Part shown: positions 56,065 through 64,000 of the stretch, piece by piece | Numbering within the stretch: position 1 is the first letter of the stretch | Layout of the letters: every line of letters begins with the position of its first letter | From: Jiella avicenniae | GTDB lineage: Bacteria; Pseudomonadota; Alphaproteobacteria; Rhizobiales; Rhizobiaceae | NCBI RefSeq assembly: GCF_021390325.1 | Contig: NZ_JAJUWU010000009.1 | Location: 124,001-188,000 of the forward strand | Direction of reading: 5' to 3' | Length of the DNA: 64,000 nucleotides | Position numbers and translations under genes: made by a program | The notes under the pieces: generated by a model | Seen by the model: only the letters and a program-made list of their open reading frames with translations | The model's database searches: none | What the model was told of the DNA's origin: nothing

Positions 56065-56649
56065 ATGGACGTTTCCTTCGACATCGATGCGAGGCCCGGC
56101 CTGCCGGGCGACCTGAAGCTTCTCCTGGAGGCGTATCCGCGCGAGACTTGGCAGGGCCACCCGAACGTCGAGGGCACGGCGCGCTTCTGGCTGTCGCGGC
56201 ACGACATGTTCCGGGAACTCGGCGGGGCGCTGACCGAGGCGCTTCGGCAGGAGCGGGAGGACGAGGTCGAGATCGAGCCCTTCAAGCGGTGGTTCGTGCC
56301 GCGGCTCGGCTTTTTCCTCAACGAGCTCGACGGTCATCACCGGATCGAGGACACGTATTATTTTCCGGTCTACCAAGAGGCCGAGCCGCGGCTTGCCCGG
56401 GGTTTCGACCTGCTCGACGCCGACCACGTGACGATCCACCACGATCTGCAAAGCGTCGCGGCGACGGCGAACGGTTTTCTGGCGACGATGACGGCGGAAA
56501 AGGAGACTTCGGACGCGGTGCTGCGGGCGCGGGACGCCTATCAGGCCGCGAGCGAGCAGTTGATTCGCCGGCTCCTCCGCCATCTCGGCGACGAGGAGGA
56601 CCTGATCATTCCTCTGATCCTTGATCGCGGAGACGCGGCGCTCGGCTGA
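56065..56649 (+). CDS. Hemerythrin-like (HHE) domain protein
   Basis: This 194-aa all-helical cytoplasmic protein has the HHE cation-binding pattern: LSRHDMFRE, LDGHHRIEDTYYFPV, LLDADHVTIHHDL and HLGDEEDLIIPLIL. These supply histidine and glutamate ligands for a di-iron site that can bind oxygen, nitric oxide or iron. The acidic end LGDEEDLIIP is typical of the family. The last 44 bp overlap the 3' end of the convergent dedA gene. It is probably linked in expression to the preceding dioxygenase. The specific role is unknown. Confidence 0.85.
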   Translation: MDVSFDIDARPGLPGDLKLLLEAYPRETWQGHPNVEGTARFWLSRHDMFRELGGALTEALRQEREDEVEIEPFKRWFVPRLGFFLNELDGHHRIEDTYYFPVYQEAEPRLARGFDLLDADHVTIHHDLQSVAATANGFLATMTAEKETSDAVLRARDAYQAASEQLIRRLLRHLGDEEDLIIPLILDRGDAALG

Positions 56650-57298
56650 TGACGCGCACCGAGCGCAGCATGCCGCCCTGTTGCCCGTCGCGCGCTTCGT
56701 CGCCGGCGTGTCGGCGACGGCGCCACCAGGCGGTCACCAGCGGGCCCCACTGCCGCCAGCCGAAATAGCCCGTCAAAAGGATGCCGAAGCCGGCAAGGAC
56801 GATCATCGCACCCTGCTCGAAGATCTTCAGATTGGCGAAGACCGACCAGATCGAATAGCCGAAGACGTAGCCGACCGTCGTGAAGATGCCGGCCCAGAGC
56901 GCCGCGCCGAAGAAATTGAGGACGAGGAAGCGGGTGATCGAGATGCGCGACATGCCGAGCGCCACCAGCCCCGGCATGCGCAGGCCATAGACGTAGCGGT
57001 TCACGATGACGAAATAGGCCTGGTAACGCTCGACCAGCTCCAGCGCCTTGGCGAAACGCGGCTTTTCCCGCCAGACCCTCACCCAGCGATGGTTGGAGGA
57101 GAAGCGGGCGAACAGGAAGACCGCGAGATCTCCGAAGAACGATCCGGCGAAGGCGAGGCCGATCATCATCTCGAACGGATAGGAGCCCCGATAGGCCAGA
57201 AAGCCGCCGATGATGGCGAAGACCTCGCCCTCGAAAAACGTCCCCGCCAAGACGATGACCGGGCCGAATTGCGCGATCAGGGACAGGATCTCGTACAC
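56606..57298 (-). CDS. DedA-family membrane protein
   Basis: This 230-aa protein has four to five membrane segments and the DedA/SNARE-associated pattern: EGEVFAIIGGFLAYRG, then a loop FARFSSNHRWVRVWREKPRF, then RYVYGLRMPGLVALGMSRISITRFLVLNFFGAALWA. Family members act as lipid scramblases or flippases, for example of undecaprenyl phosphate. The start is a GTG at 57298 with GGAGAA 6-7 nt before it. The C-terminal 30 residues are basic and lie over the hemerythrin gene in antisense, which may be a non-conserved extension. Confidence 0.86.
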   Translation of the reverse strand: MYEILSLIAQFGPVIVLAGTFFEGEVFAIIGGFLAYRGSYPFEMMIGLAFAGSFFGDLAVFLFARFSSNHRWVRVWREKPRFAKALELVERYQAYFVIVNRYVYGLRMPGLVALGMSRISITRFLVLNFFGAALWAGIFTTVGYVFGYSIWSVFANLKIFEQGAMIVLAGFGILLTGYFGWRQWGPLVTAWWRRRRHAGDEARDGQQGGMLRSVRVISRAPRLRDQGSEE

Positions 57299-57463
57299 GT
57301 CTTCTCCGTATCCACTGGCATTCGTCGTCCGAGGCGCCGGGCGCATCCAACGAGCGGGGCGCCCAAGGCCGCTCCGAGGCCGCCTTGTCTCAGAACTTTG
57401 CGGCACAAGAAAGTGGCAAGATGCGAGCCGGATGGGGCCGGTGGGGGCGATTTCCCCACATCG

Positions 57464-58024
57464 TCATGCCGGATCGATGCCACCGCGCCGTTCGATCCGC
57501 TCCAGCCGCTCGGCGATCTCCGCTAAAAGGCGTCTCGTCTCGGAAATTTCAAGGTCCCGGATGCGATCGAGCTTGTCGTGCAGGCCGAGGATCTCGATCT
57601 CCGCCTTGAGATTGACCTCGTAATCGCGGCTGGCCTCCCGTCGGTCGCGCGCCGCGGCCCGGTTCTGCGACATCATGATGATCGGCGCCTGAATCGCTGC
57701 CAGCATCGACAGGACGAGATTGAGGAAGATGTAAGGGTAGGGATCGAACGCGGTGCTGCGCAAGACCAGCGTATTGACCAGCGACCACGCGACGAGGAAG
57801 ACGAGAAACGACAGGATGAAGCCCCAGGAGCCGCCGATCACCGCGATCCTGTCGGCGATCCGGTCACCCAGACTGGCGGCCTCGATGCCGCGGGGCTTCA
57901 GCTCCGTCGAGATCGGCCGGCGCAGCCCGATCATGTCGAGAACGCGCCGCTCGCGCGGCGGCAGGCTCTCGGCCGGGCGGCCGAACCAGCGCTCGGCGCT
58001 GTCGTGGGGAGAATGAGTCGGCAT
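57464..58024 (-). CDS. DUF1003 membrane protein
   Basis: This 186-aa protein has two membrane segments (SWGFILSFLVFLVAWSLVNTLVL and IFLNLVLSMLAAIQAPIIMMSQ). They flank the DUF1003 signature FDPYPYIFLNLVLSMLAAIQAPIIMMSQNR, read here as overlapping pieces. A charged helix (AEIEILGLHDKLDRIRDLEI) that could form a coiled coil follows. DUF1003 proteins are widespread, with an unclear, possibly metal-related, role. It lies 165 bp upstream of dedA on the same strand and is divergent from nadE across 127 bp. Confidence 0.85.
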   Translation of the reverse strand: MPTHSPHDSAERWFGRPAESLPPRERRVLDMIGLRRPISTELKPRGIEAASLGDRIADRIAVIGGSWGFILSFLVFLVAWSLVNTLVLRSTAFDPYPYIFLNLVLSMLAAIQAPIIMMSQNRAAARDRREASRDYEVNLKAEIEILGLHDKLDRIRDLEISETRRLLAEIAERLERIERRGGIDPA

Positions 58025-58151
58025 GCGTCTCGTCCATCTCGATGTCGCTCGTGGCCTCGATAGCCGGATCGGATCTTGCTATCTGGCGAGTGGCGGGGTT
58101 TTGAACCGCGAGCAGTCATAGACAATCGGCGACGTGCCGAGGAGGTGTCCG

Positions 58152-59825
58152 ATGCCCGAGTTGAACGATCGCCTCAAGCTGGCCGTGGCGCAGCTCGATC
58201 CGACCATGGGCGACATTGCCGGCAATCTCGCGCTGGCCCGCAAGGCCCGCGACGAAGCCGCCGAGGCCGGCGCCGATCTCGTCCTCTTCACCGAGTTGTT
58301 CATCGCCGGCTATCCGCCGGAGGATCTCGTCCTCAAGCCGGCCTTCGTCGCCGCCTGCATGGCGGCGGTGGAGGCGCTTGCGCAAGACACCGCCGACGGC
58401 GGCCCGGGCGTCGTCATCGGCTGTCCGCTGCGGACGGATGAGGGGCTGTTCAACGCCGTCGCCGTGCTCGACGAGGGGCGGGTGGTGACGTGGCGCTCGA
58501 AGGTGGACCTGCCGAATTACGGCGAGTTCGACGAAAAGCGCGTCTTCCAGGCCGGCGCGATGCCGGGGCCGGTGAGTTTTCGCGGCCTCAGGCTCGGCAT
58601 CCCGGTCTGCGAGGACGTCTGGGGCGATCTCGGCGTCTGCGAGACGCTGGCCGAATCGGGCGCCGAGATCCTGCTCGTGCCGAACGGCTCGCCCTTCTAC
58701 GGCGGCAAGCTGGACGTCCGCCATCAGGTCGTGCTGCGGCAGGTGATCGAGACCGATCTGCCGATGGTCTACGCCAATCAGGTGGGCGGCCAGGACGAAC
58801 TCCTGTTCGACGGGGCCTCCTTCGCCTTCAATGCCGACCGGTCGCTCGCCTTCCAGCTGCCGCAGTTTTCGACCGGCGTCTTCGTCACCGACTGGGTGAG
58901 GGGCGAGGACGGCTGGCGCTGCGAGGGCGGCGCCGTTGCCGAGATCCCCGGCGGCGACGAGGCGGTGTGGCGGGCCCTCGTCCTCGGCCTGGCCGATTAT
59001 GTCGACAAGAACGGCTTCCGCTCGGTGGTGCTGGGGCTATCGGGCGGCATCGATTCGGCGATCTGCGCGGCGCTCGCCGTCGACGCGCTCGGCGCCAGCC
59101 GCGTCCACTGCATCATGCTGCCCTATCGCTACACCGCCGAGACGAGCCTCGAAGACGCGGCCGCCTGCGCGAAGGCGCTCGGCGTGCGCTACGACATCGT
59201 GCCGATCGCCGAACCCGTCGAGGGCTTCCTGAGCGCGCTCGGCCCGATGTTCGACGGCACGCCCTCCGGCATCACCGAGGAGAACCTCCAGAGCCGCTCG
59301 CGCGGCGTCATCCTGATGGCGATCTCCAACAAGTTCGGCGCGATGGTCGTCACGACCGGCAACAAGAGCGAGATGAGCGTCGGCTATGCGACGCTCTACG
59401 GCGACATGAACGGCGGCTTCAACCCGATCAAGGACCTCTACAAGACGCAGGTCTTCCGCCTCGCCCGCTGGCGCAACCAGAACCAGCCGGAGGGCCTCCT
59501 CGGCCCCTCGGGCGAGGTCGTGCCCGAGCGCATCATCACCAAACCGCCCTCGGCGGAACTGCGCGAGGACCAGAAGGACGAGGATTCGCTGCCGCCCTAC
59601 GACACGCTCGACGCCATCCTCGAACATCTCGTCGAGCATGACGGCGGCGTCGACGACCTCGTCGCCCGCGGCTTCGACGAGGGCACCGTCGCCCACATCG
59701 AAAAGCTCCTCTACATCGCGGAGTACAAAAGGCGACAGTCGGCGCCGGGGACGAAGGTGACGCGGAAGAACTTCGGGCGGGACCGGCGGTATCCGATCAC
59801 CAACCGGTTTCGGGATGGGGCGTAA
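58152..59825 (+). CDS. nadE: Glutamine-dependent NAD+ synthetase
   Basis: This 557-aa two-domain enzyme amidates nicotinic acid adenine dinucleotide to NAD. The N-terminal nitrilase-type glutaminase has catalytic residues E48 (FTELFIAGYP), K117 (RSKVDLPNYG) and C153 (PVCEDVW). The C-terminal synthetase has the P-loop GLSGGIDSA, then TTGNKSEMSVGYATLYGDMNGGFNPIKDLYKTQV. A strong AGGAGGTG at 58139-58146 fixes the ATG at 58152; a longer reading from 58134 has no support. The stop marks the edge of the AT-rich island. Confidence 0.96.
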   Translation: MPELNDRLKLAVAQLDPTMGDIAGNLALARKARDEAAEAGADLVLFTELFIAGYPPEDLVLKPAFVAACMAAVEALAQDTADGGPGVVIGCPLRTDEGLFNAVAVLDEGRVVTWRSKVDLPNYGEFDEKRVFQAGAMPGPVSFRGLRLGIPVCEDVWGDLGVCETLAESGAEILLVPNGSPFYGGKLDVRHQVVLRQVIETDLPMVYANQVGGQDELLFDGASFAFNADRSLAFQLPQFSTGVFVTDWVRGEDGWRCEGGAVAEIPGGDEAVWRALVLGLADYVDKNGFRSVVLGLSGGIDSAICAALAVDALGASRVHCIMLPYRYTAETSLEDAAACAKALGVRYDIVPIAEPVEGFLSALGPMFDGTPSGITEENLQSRSRGVILMAISNKFGAMVVTTGNKSEMSVGYATLYGDMNGGFNPIKDLYKTQVFRLARWRNQNQPEGLLGPSGEVVPERIITKPPSAELREDQKDEDSLPPYDTLDAILEHLVEHDGGVDDLVARGFDEGTVAHIEKLLYIAEYKRRQSAPGTKVTRKNFGRDRRYPITNRFRDGA

Positions 59826-60083
59826 GGGGGAGCGGTTGTCGTTATGCTTTTTGATCTCGGATTTAACAGGCAAGAAAGGGTCGCATTCCTAGACCAACGA
59901 AGATAATATTATTCGTTTATAATATCGGCCAGATCCCTTGGAGCTACCTACCGCGATAGAGTGCGAAATGCTATTTCTCGAATGGTGTTGAAGCATGATG
60001 CTCTACGGTGATCCGCTTAGAAGGTGATCGTATAAGAAATAAGGGATATAGAAAAATTTTACATCTGCGTTCTTAAGAGAAAA
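59826..60083. other. AT-rich left edge of the 59.8-61.9 kb island
   Basis: Composition changes within about 30 bp of the nadE stop from strongly GC-rich to AT-rich (for example ATAATATTATTCGTTTATAA around 59,905). No gene, clear terminator or repeat was found. This edge would be the place to look for an integration scar. Confidence 0.4.
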
Positions 60084-61664
60084 TCAATTTGTGTCATGCT
60101 GTAATTGCTCTAATTGTCTTTCTTCATGTTCGAATTGAGGCGCTTTTCGATGCTGTTGTCCTTTGATAAAACGTGCTGACGTAAAACCTTGAATGCCATC
60201 GGATTCTATCTCATACCATACCCCTTCATTGTCGTTGCTTAATTCGCATCCAACAATGTTCACTGCATCTCCAGGTTTTAGATATTCACGACGGTTCGAC
60301 TCGATGCTAGGTCTTTCTCGAATCGATGTGTTGAAGTCGGCCATCGCCGGCGAAAATTCATTGAAGGTTTCGGTTAAAAATTTTGAATCGTCGCAGCCGA
60401 ATGCTTGCGCGAGCATGCGGTTCGATACCGGCGTTGAAACGACCGACGGAGCTACGCAGAATTCATTTTGGTCTTGTGGATTTCTCTTACCGCAAGGTTC
60501 AAGTGACTTTTGGGCCCCGAGATCTGTTCCCGCCGGGCCTGAGTTAAGGGGGGTTCTCCAAATTGCGATGCTCATGTTCTTGCTGCTATCGAATTGTAAT
60601 TGACAATAAAACGTCCCATTAAATGTGACCGCACCAGATGTGTTATAATCATTTATGAGTTCTTCAATTCCAATGTTTCGAAACCCCGTTATAGTTGTAT
60701 CGTCCTGTAAAAATTTGACGGGCTCTCCTCCGAGGCCCGGACTTGTAAAGCTGCCATAAATATAATTATCGTATATTTGAAATGCGTTGCTATAATTAAG
60801 ATAAAAATCGCATATAAGTTTAGAGTGGAACTCATCTATATTTGAAATTGATGCAACTTTGACTTCGTTTGATTCAGCTACGGGCGTGAAACCATAATTC
60901 CATAAATCGGCTGAATCCTTTAAAATCAAAAAATCGTCCTGTCTGCGATGTGATAATATCTTTTCAATAAGACGTGGGGGATTTTTGTTTCGTCCAATTA
61001 GGGATATGAAAGAACTAGCTATTTCATAGGACAGATCTAAGCTTTGTTTTAGAGTAAGTGTCTTTTTAGAATCGCTTTCAAGAGCGTAGGGCGAGTGAAA
61101 GCCGATAACGCCGCCAGATTCTACATAGCGAGTGTCATCAAGTCCACGGGTATCTGATACTGCAAGAGAAAACGCGATTGCGCATGCCGAAAGACATATA
61201 GAATTCTTCTCAATTATAACGCCTTTAGTGTATATCTCCTGACCGCTCAATGTATTTGAGAAAAAATTTCCTAAGCGAATGCCTTCACCGTAAGAGCCCC
61301 CTGGGCTATTCAGTGAAAATATTGTATCATAATTCTTTTCAATATTAATAGACCATAATTGAGCGATTTTATCGGTATCTCCAAGTGATAGTTGCCCCGT
61401 AATCCTAACTATAGCAAGATCGGAATTACCAAAATCGCTTCCTCCGTATATTGACGTCAGCGCGTAATTTTGGTTTGCAGTGCGCGGGGGTGGCAAAGCG
61501 AGGAAAGTCCGGTAAGAATTTGGGGGGTAAAGAGGATAGAGACGCGTCAAAAAGCGGTTGTCAGTAAAATCGACCGTTATTGTTGCTGCGGAGACATGTC
61601 CGTAACCACAAAAAGCGGATAGGACCAGGAAAAATAAAGTATTCCGGCAGCGAGATGATACCAT
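60084..61664 (-). CDS. Exported ClpP-fold serine protease-like protein with C-terminal SH3 domain
   Basis: This 526-aa protein has a signal peptide (residues 1-26, FFLVLSAFCGYGHVSA). Residues about 85-250 follow the ClpP/crotonase-like COG3904 pattern. GQLSLGDTDKI leads into FSLNSPGGSYGEGIRLG (PGGS 121-124), then the nucleophile-like serine S159 in ICLSACAIAF and the histidine H190 in GVIGFHSPY. Residues about 448-505 (SIRERPSIESNRREYLKPGDAV to GIQGFTSARFI) form a bacterial SH3 domain that often binds peptidoglycan. The middle region, about 260-440, is unrecognised. Codon use is AT-rich, unlike all neighbours, which suggests recent acquisition. The protease function is inferred from the fold. 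Confidence 0.7.
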   Translation of the reverse strand: MVSSRCRNTLFFLVLSAFCGYGHVSAATITVDFTDNRFLTRLYPLYPPNSYRTFLALPPPRTANQNYALTSIYGGSDFGNSDLAIVRITGQLSLGDTDKIAQLWSINIEKNYDTIFSLNSPGGSYGEGIRLGNFFSNTLSGQEIYTKGVIIEKNSICLSACAIAFSLAVSDTRGLDDTRYVESGGVIGFHSPYALESDSKKTLTLKQSLDLSYEIASSFISLIGRNKNPPRLIEKILSHRRQDDFLILKDSADLWNYGFTPVAESNEVKVASISNIDEFHSKLICDFYLNYSNAFQIYDNYIYGSFTSPGLGGEPVKFLQDDTTITGFRNIGIEELINDYNTSGAVTFNGTFYCQLQFDSSKNMSIAIWRTPLNSGPAGTDLGAQKSLEPCGKRNPQDQNEFCVAPSVVSTPVSNRMLAQAFGCDDSKFLTETFNEFSPAMADFNTSIRERPSIESNRREYLKPGDAVNIVGCELSNDNEGVWYEIESDGIQGFTSARFIKGQQHRKAPQFEHEERQLEQLQHDTN

Positions 61665-62009
61665 TTGGCAAGCCTTTTTCGATTGTCAGACTGCGTCGAA
61701 TTAAACAGGGATCCTTAAGTGCAAGCGAGAAAATCTCAAAACACCTGCCTAAAAGTTACACTTCATCCATTCAGGGTCGCTGTGCAACAATTTTTTCAGA
61801 TTCGGTATAAACCAAATGCCTTCAGGAGCGGCAACTGATGTATTGTCGCACTCCATACCTACCCTGCGCTTTCCATCAGAATGGTTGCGAACTTTAGGTG
61901 CCATTCTGCTACGTCGATGCCCGACGACTGCGCCCGTTCCCCTATCCGTCGTTCGATGCTAAGCACGTCGTCTCACTCCTGACGGCGGCCCCGCCCCATC
62001 GGACCCATC
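61665..62009. other. Right edge of the AT-rich island and MFS upstream region
   Basis: This 345-bp gap goes from AT-rich (to about 61,890) back to GC-rich sequence. It should hold divergent promoters for the protease-like gene and the MFS gene. No gene, palindrome or tRNA-like end was found. Confidence 0.35.
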
Positions 62010-63287
62010 ATGGAATTCCTCACCTTCCTGGGCCGGAACGCCCGCTGGCTGGCCGGCGGGTTTCTGCTCTGCTTCTTCTCGTCCTTCGGGCAGACCTTCT
62101 ACATCTCGCTCTCCAACGGCGACATCCGCCGGGAGTTCGACCTTTCGAACGGCGATTTCGGGCTGATCTACATGGTGGCGACGCTGGCGAGTGCGGCGAC
62201 GCTGCCGGCGCTCGGCTGGACGCTGGACCGGTTCAGGGCCTGGCAGGTGACCGTCGGGACGGTGATCTGTCTCGCGCTGGCGACGGCCTTCATGGCCTTT
62301 GCCCGGAACCTGCCGGTTCTCCTCCTGTCGCTTTATCTGCTGCGCCTGTTCGGCCAGGGGATGATGACCGAGACGGCGATGACGACGACCGGCCGCTGGT
62401 TCGCCGCCAGTCGGGGGCGGGCGATGGCGATCATCTCGCTCGGCATGCATTTCGGCACCGGCCTGTTTCCGCTGATCTTCGTCGTCGTCGCGGCCTCGCT
62501 CGGCTGGCGCGGCACCTGGCTCGCCTGCGGGGCGACGCTCCTCGTCGTCGCCCTGCCGGTCCTCGTCCACACGACCTCGAGGGACCGGGATCCGCAGTCG
62601 GAGCCGAAGCTGCGCGAGCGGCCGGCGGTGCGCGACTGGACCATGCGCGAGGTGGTTGCCTCGCCGACCTTCTGGCTCGTCGCCTCCGCCGTTCTGGCGC
62701 CGCCCTTCATCGGCACGACGCTGTTCTTCCATCAGGTCTATCTCACCGAACTGCGCGGCTGGCCGATCGAGGTCTTCGCCTCCGGGTTCGCGGTGATGTC
62801 GGCGACAACGGTGGTCTTCGCGCTCCTCTGCGGCTCGCTGGTCGACCGGTTCTCGGCGGTGCGCCTGTTGCCGTTCTTTCTCATCCCGATGTCGCTGGCC
62901 TGCTTCGTCGTCTCGAGCTTTTCGGCCGTGGCGGCGATCTTCGTCTTCATGGTGCTGCTCGGCATCTCCAACGGCTTCTCCTCGACGCTGCTCGGCGCGC
63001 TGTGGCCGGAGCTCTACGGCACGAAACATCTCGGCTCGGTGCGCTCGGTGACGGTGGCGCTGATGGTGCTCGCCTCGGCCCTCGGGCCGGGGGTGACGGG
63101 CGTGCTGATCGACTGGGAGGTCTCCTATCCGCTGCAGATCGGCATGATGGGGCTCTATTGCGTGGCGATCTCGCTGGTGATGGCGCTGGTTTCGCGCCGG
63201 CACCGGGCGGTGAGCGAGCCGGGCATCGCGGCGGCCCTTTCCGAACGCCCGGTCGACCGGGTCGACCCGCAGCCGCGCGAGCGGTGA
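62010..63287 (+). CDS. Major facilitator superfamily transporter
   Basis: This 425-aa protein has 12 predicted membrane segments in two six-helix halves. The MFS loop motif appears as GWTLDRFRAWQ after helix 2, and a related CGSLVDRFSAVRLLP in the second half. The helix-4 arginine region LLRLFGQGMMTE is present. The layout resembles the oxalate/formate antiporter-like and uncharacterised drug-type MFS carriers. The substrate is unknown. No partner gene is adjacent, and its 3' side runs straight into the palindromic repeat cluster, which may terminate transcription. Confidence 0.85.
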   Translation: MEFLTFLGRNARWLAGGFLLCFFSSFGQTFYISLSNGDIRREFDLSNGDFGLIYMVATLASAATLPALGWTLDRFRAWQVTVGTVICLALATAFMAFARNLPVLLLSLYLLRLFGQGMMTETAMTTTGRWFAASRGRAMAIISLGMHFGTGLFPLIFVVVAASLGWRGTWLACGATLLVVALPVLVHTTSRDRDPQSEPKLRERPAVRDWTMREVVASPTFWLVASAVLAPPFIGTTLFFHQVYLTELRGWPIEVFASGFAVMSATTVVFALLCGSLVDRFSAVRLLPFFLIPMSLACFVVSSFSAVAAIFVFMVLLGISNGFSSTLLGALWPELYGTKHLGSVRSVTVALMVLASALGPGVTGVLIDWEVSYPLQIGMMGLYCVAISLVMALVSRRHRAVSEPGIAAALSERPVDRVDPQPRER

Positions 63288-63307
63288 GGGCGCCGCCACC
63301 ACCGCTT

Positions 63308-63438
63308 CGTCATCCTCGGCCTCGTGCCGAGGATCTACTGAGGCTCTCGGTCTAGAGCCGTGTCACGGAATGCACCTCTCCTCCACCGATCTGTCGCTTC
63401 GACGGCGGTAGATCCTCGGCACGAGGCCGAGGATGACG
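63308..63438. repeat. 131-bp palindromic element, copy A
   Basis: Perfect 31-bp terminal inverted repeats (63308-63338 and 63408-63438) enclose 69 bp. Each arm is itself a small hairpin (ATCCTCGGC, loop CTCGT, GCCGAGGAT). The right part of the core carries CACCGATCTGTCGCTT, shared with copies B and C. Translated, the arms give the VILGLxPRI pattern known from spurious ORFs in rhizobial genomes. It starts 20 bp after the MFS stop. Confidence 0.85.
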
Positions 63439-63527
63439 GTGAGGACGTGGCAGCCGCGCGCGGCATCGACCGGGGCGATCGGCAGGCGCAGGAGCGCTGA
63501 GGGAGACGGCGCACGCCCTCAAGCTGC

Positions 63528-63658
63528 CGTCATCCTCGGCCTTGTGCCGAGGATCTCCTGCCAGTGCCGGTCCGGAGCCCCTGCAGGGTGGCGGCTCTGC
63601 CAGCACCGATCTGTCGCTTCGACGGCGGGAGATCCTCGGCACAAGGCCGAGGATGACG
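63528..63658. repeat. 131-bp palindromic element, copy B
   Basis: It has the same length and structure as copy A, with perfect 31-bp arms (63528-63558 and 63628-63658). It differs from A at two arm positions (CCTTGTG for CCTCGTG, TCTCC for TCTAC), and both changes are mirrored exactly in the opposite arm. The core keeps CACCGATCTGTCGCTTCGAC. A stray half-arm, GTCGAGGATGACG, follows near 63,667-63,680. Confidence 0.85.
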
Positions 63659-63801
63659 GCCTGAAGGGTCGAGGATGACGTAGCGAGGACGGGTGCGAGG
63701 CAGGAGCGTAAGGCCAGCGAGGCGGCGCTCTCATCCACACATGGTCTGCTATCCGCGTCAGACCGGTAGGGTGGAAGACGTAGGCAACGCCACCACCGCT
63801 T

Positions 63802-63932
63802 CGTCATCCTCGGCCTCGTGCCGAGGATCTACTGAAAGTTCCCCTCCAGAACCGTGTGAGGGAAGGCGCGCTTCCTGCACCGATCTGTCGCTTTGGCGAC
63901 GGTAGATCCTCGGCACGAGGCCGAGGATCACG
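63802..63932. repeat. 131-bp palindromic element, copy C
   Basis: It again spans 131 bp with 31-bp arms (63802-63832 and 63902-63932), paired except for one base (GATCACG for GATGACG). The arms otherwise equal those of copy A. Flanking sequence is also shared with A: GCCACCACCGCTT before and GGACGTGGCAGCCG after. A and C therefore arose by duplication of a somewhat longer segment. The remainder to 64,000 shows nothing further. Confidence 0.85.
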
Positions 63933-64000
63933 GTGGGGACGTGGCAGCCGACCCTCGTGCCTCGGGACGGGGCCGGAGGACGGCGCCGCGGGAGGGACGT

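Noticed and set aside
63433-63678. A small protein with VILGLVPRIS-type sequence in the repeat region
   Set aside because: This is the known spurious translation of the palindromic repeat arms and not a gene.
63308-63932. CRISPR array
   Set aside because: The repeats are 131-bp palindromes with variable cores and unequal spacing, no cas genes are present, and arms occur as inverted pairs.

Overview
The window looks like a chromosomal segment of a high-GC alphaproteobacterium of the order Hyphomicrobiales (Rhizobiales). The evidence is an Omp10-type outer-membrane lipoprotein, homospermidine synthase, a DUF2293 protein, a rhizobial-style glg cluster, a class II DAHP synthase, and 'VILGLxPRI'-type palindromic repeats. 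The genus cannot be fixed from sequence reading alone. No rRNA, tRNA, CRISPR array, prophage or insertion sequence was seen.

Layout. 0.16-2.0 kb: gluQ (tRNA-Asp queuosine glutamylation) and a convergent AEC-family carrier. 2.3-15.5 kb: a carbon-storage block on the minus strand. It holds pgi, glgP, glgC, glgA and pgm as near-contiguous genes, then, after a 2.3-kb accessory interval, glgX. The interval contains an AT-rich gene for a small secreted protein, an OmpA C-terminal remnant, and a ParE/RHH toxin-antitoxin pair bracketed by two copies of the pgm 3' end. A glgB branching-enzyme gene is not present. 15.8-18.1 kb: a Sad-type aldehyde dehydrogenase and two paralogous 79-aa proteins. 18.3-21.2 kb: an overlapping ureide operon (puuE-uraD fusion, alc, allA) running from allantoin to glyoxylate and urea. 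21.5-25 kb: NfeD and SPFH membrane proteins, ferrochelatase and an Omp10-like lipoprotein. 25-34.9 kb: homospermidine synthase, class I aldolase, a thioredoxin-like protein, PutA, a candidate small RNA with three anti-Shine-Dalgarno loops, formate-tetrahydrofolate ligase and an ABC ATPase. 35-37.7 kb: an iron-type ABC permease and binding protein, convergent with that ATPase.

37.8-49.5 kb: an FAD oxidoreductase, OpgG, a membrane EAL phosphodiesterase, a DUF2293 protein, TrmO, an ArsR-methyltransferase regulator followed by metF, a 28-aa membrane peptide, an amidase and an ornithine/lysine-type decarboxylase. The decarboxylase and homospermidine synthase could together make polyamine. 49.7-59.8 kb: a DUF2778 protein, an alpha/beta hydrolase, a gamma-glutamylcyclotransferase-like protein, class II DAHP synthase, a LigB-type dioxygenase, a hemerythrin protein, DedA, DUF1003 and nadE. 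59.8-61.9 kb is a sharply AT-rich island encoding an exported ClpP-fold protein with an SH3 domain. The window ends with an MFS carrier and three 131-bp palindromic elements.

The most interesting items are the three-hairpin RNA candidate between putA and fhs, the toxin-antitoxin cassette flanked by duplicated pgm ends, the compensatory substitutions in the 131-bp palindromes, and the palindrome overlapping a possible promoter of the ArsR-methyltransferase/metF pair.
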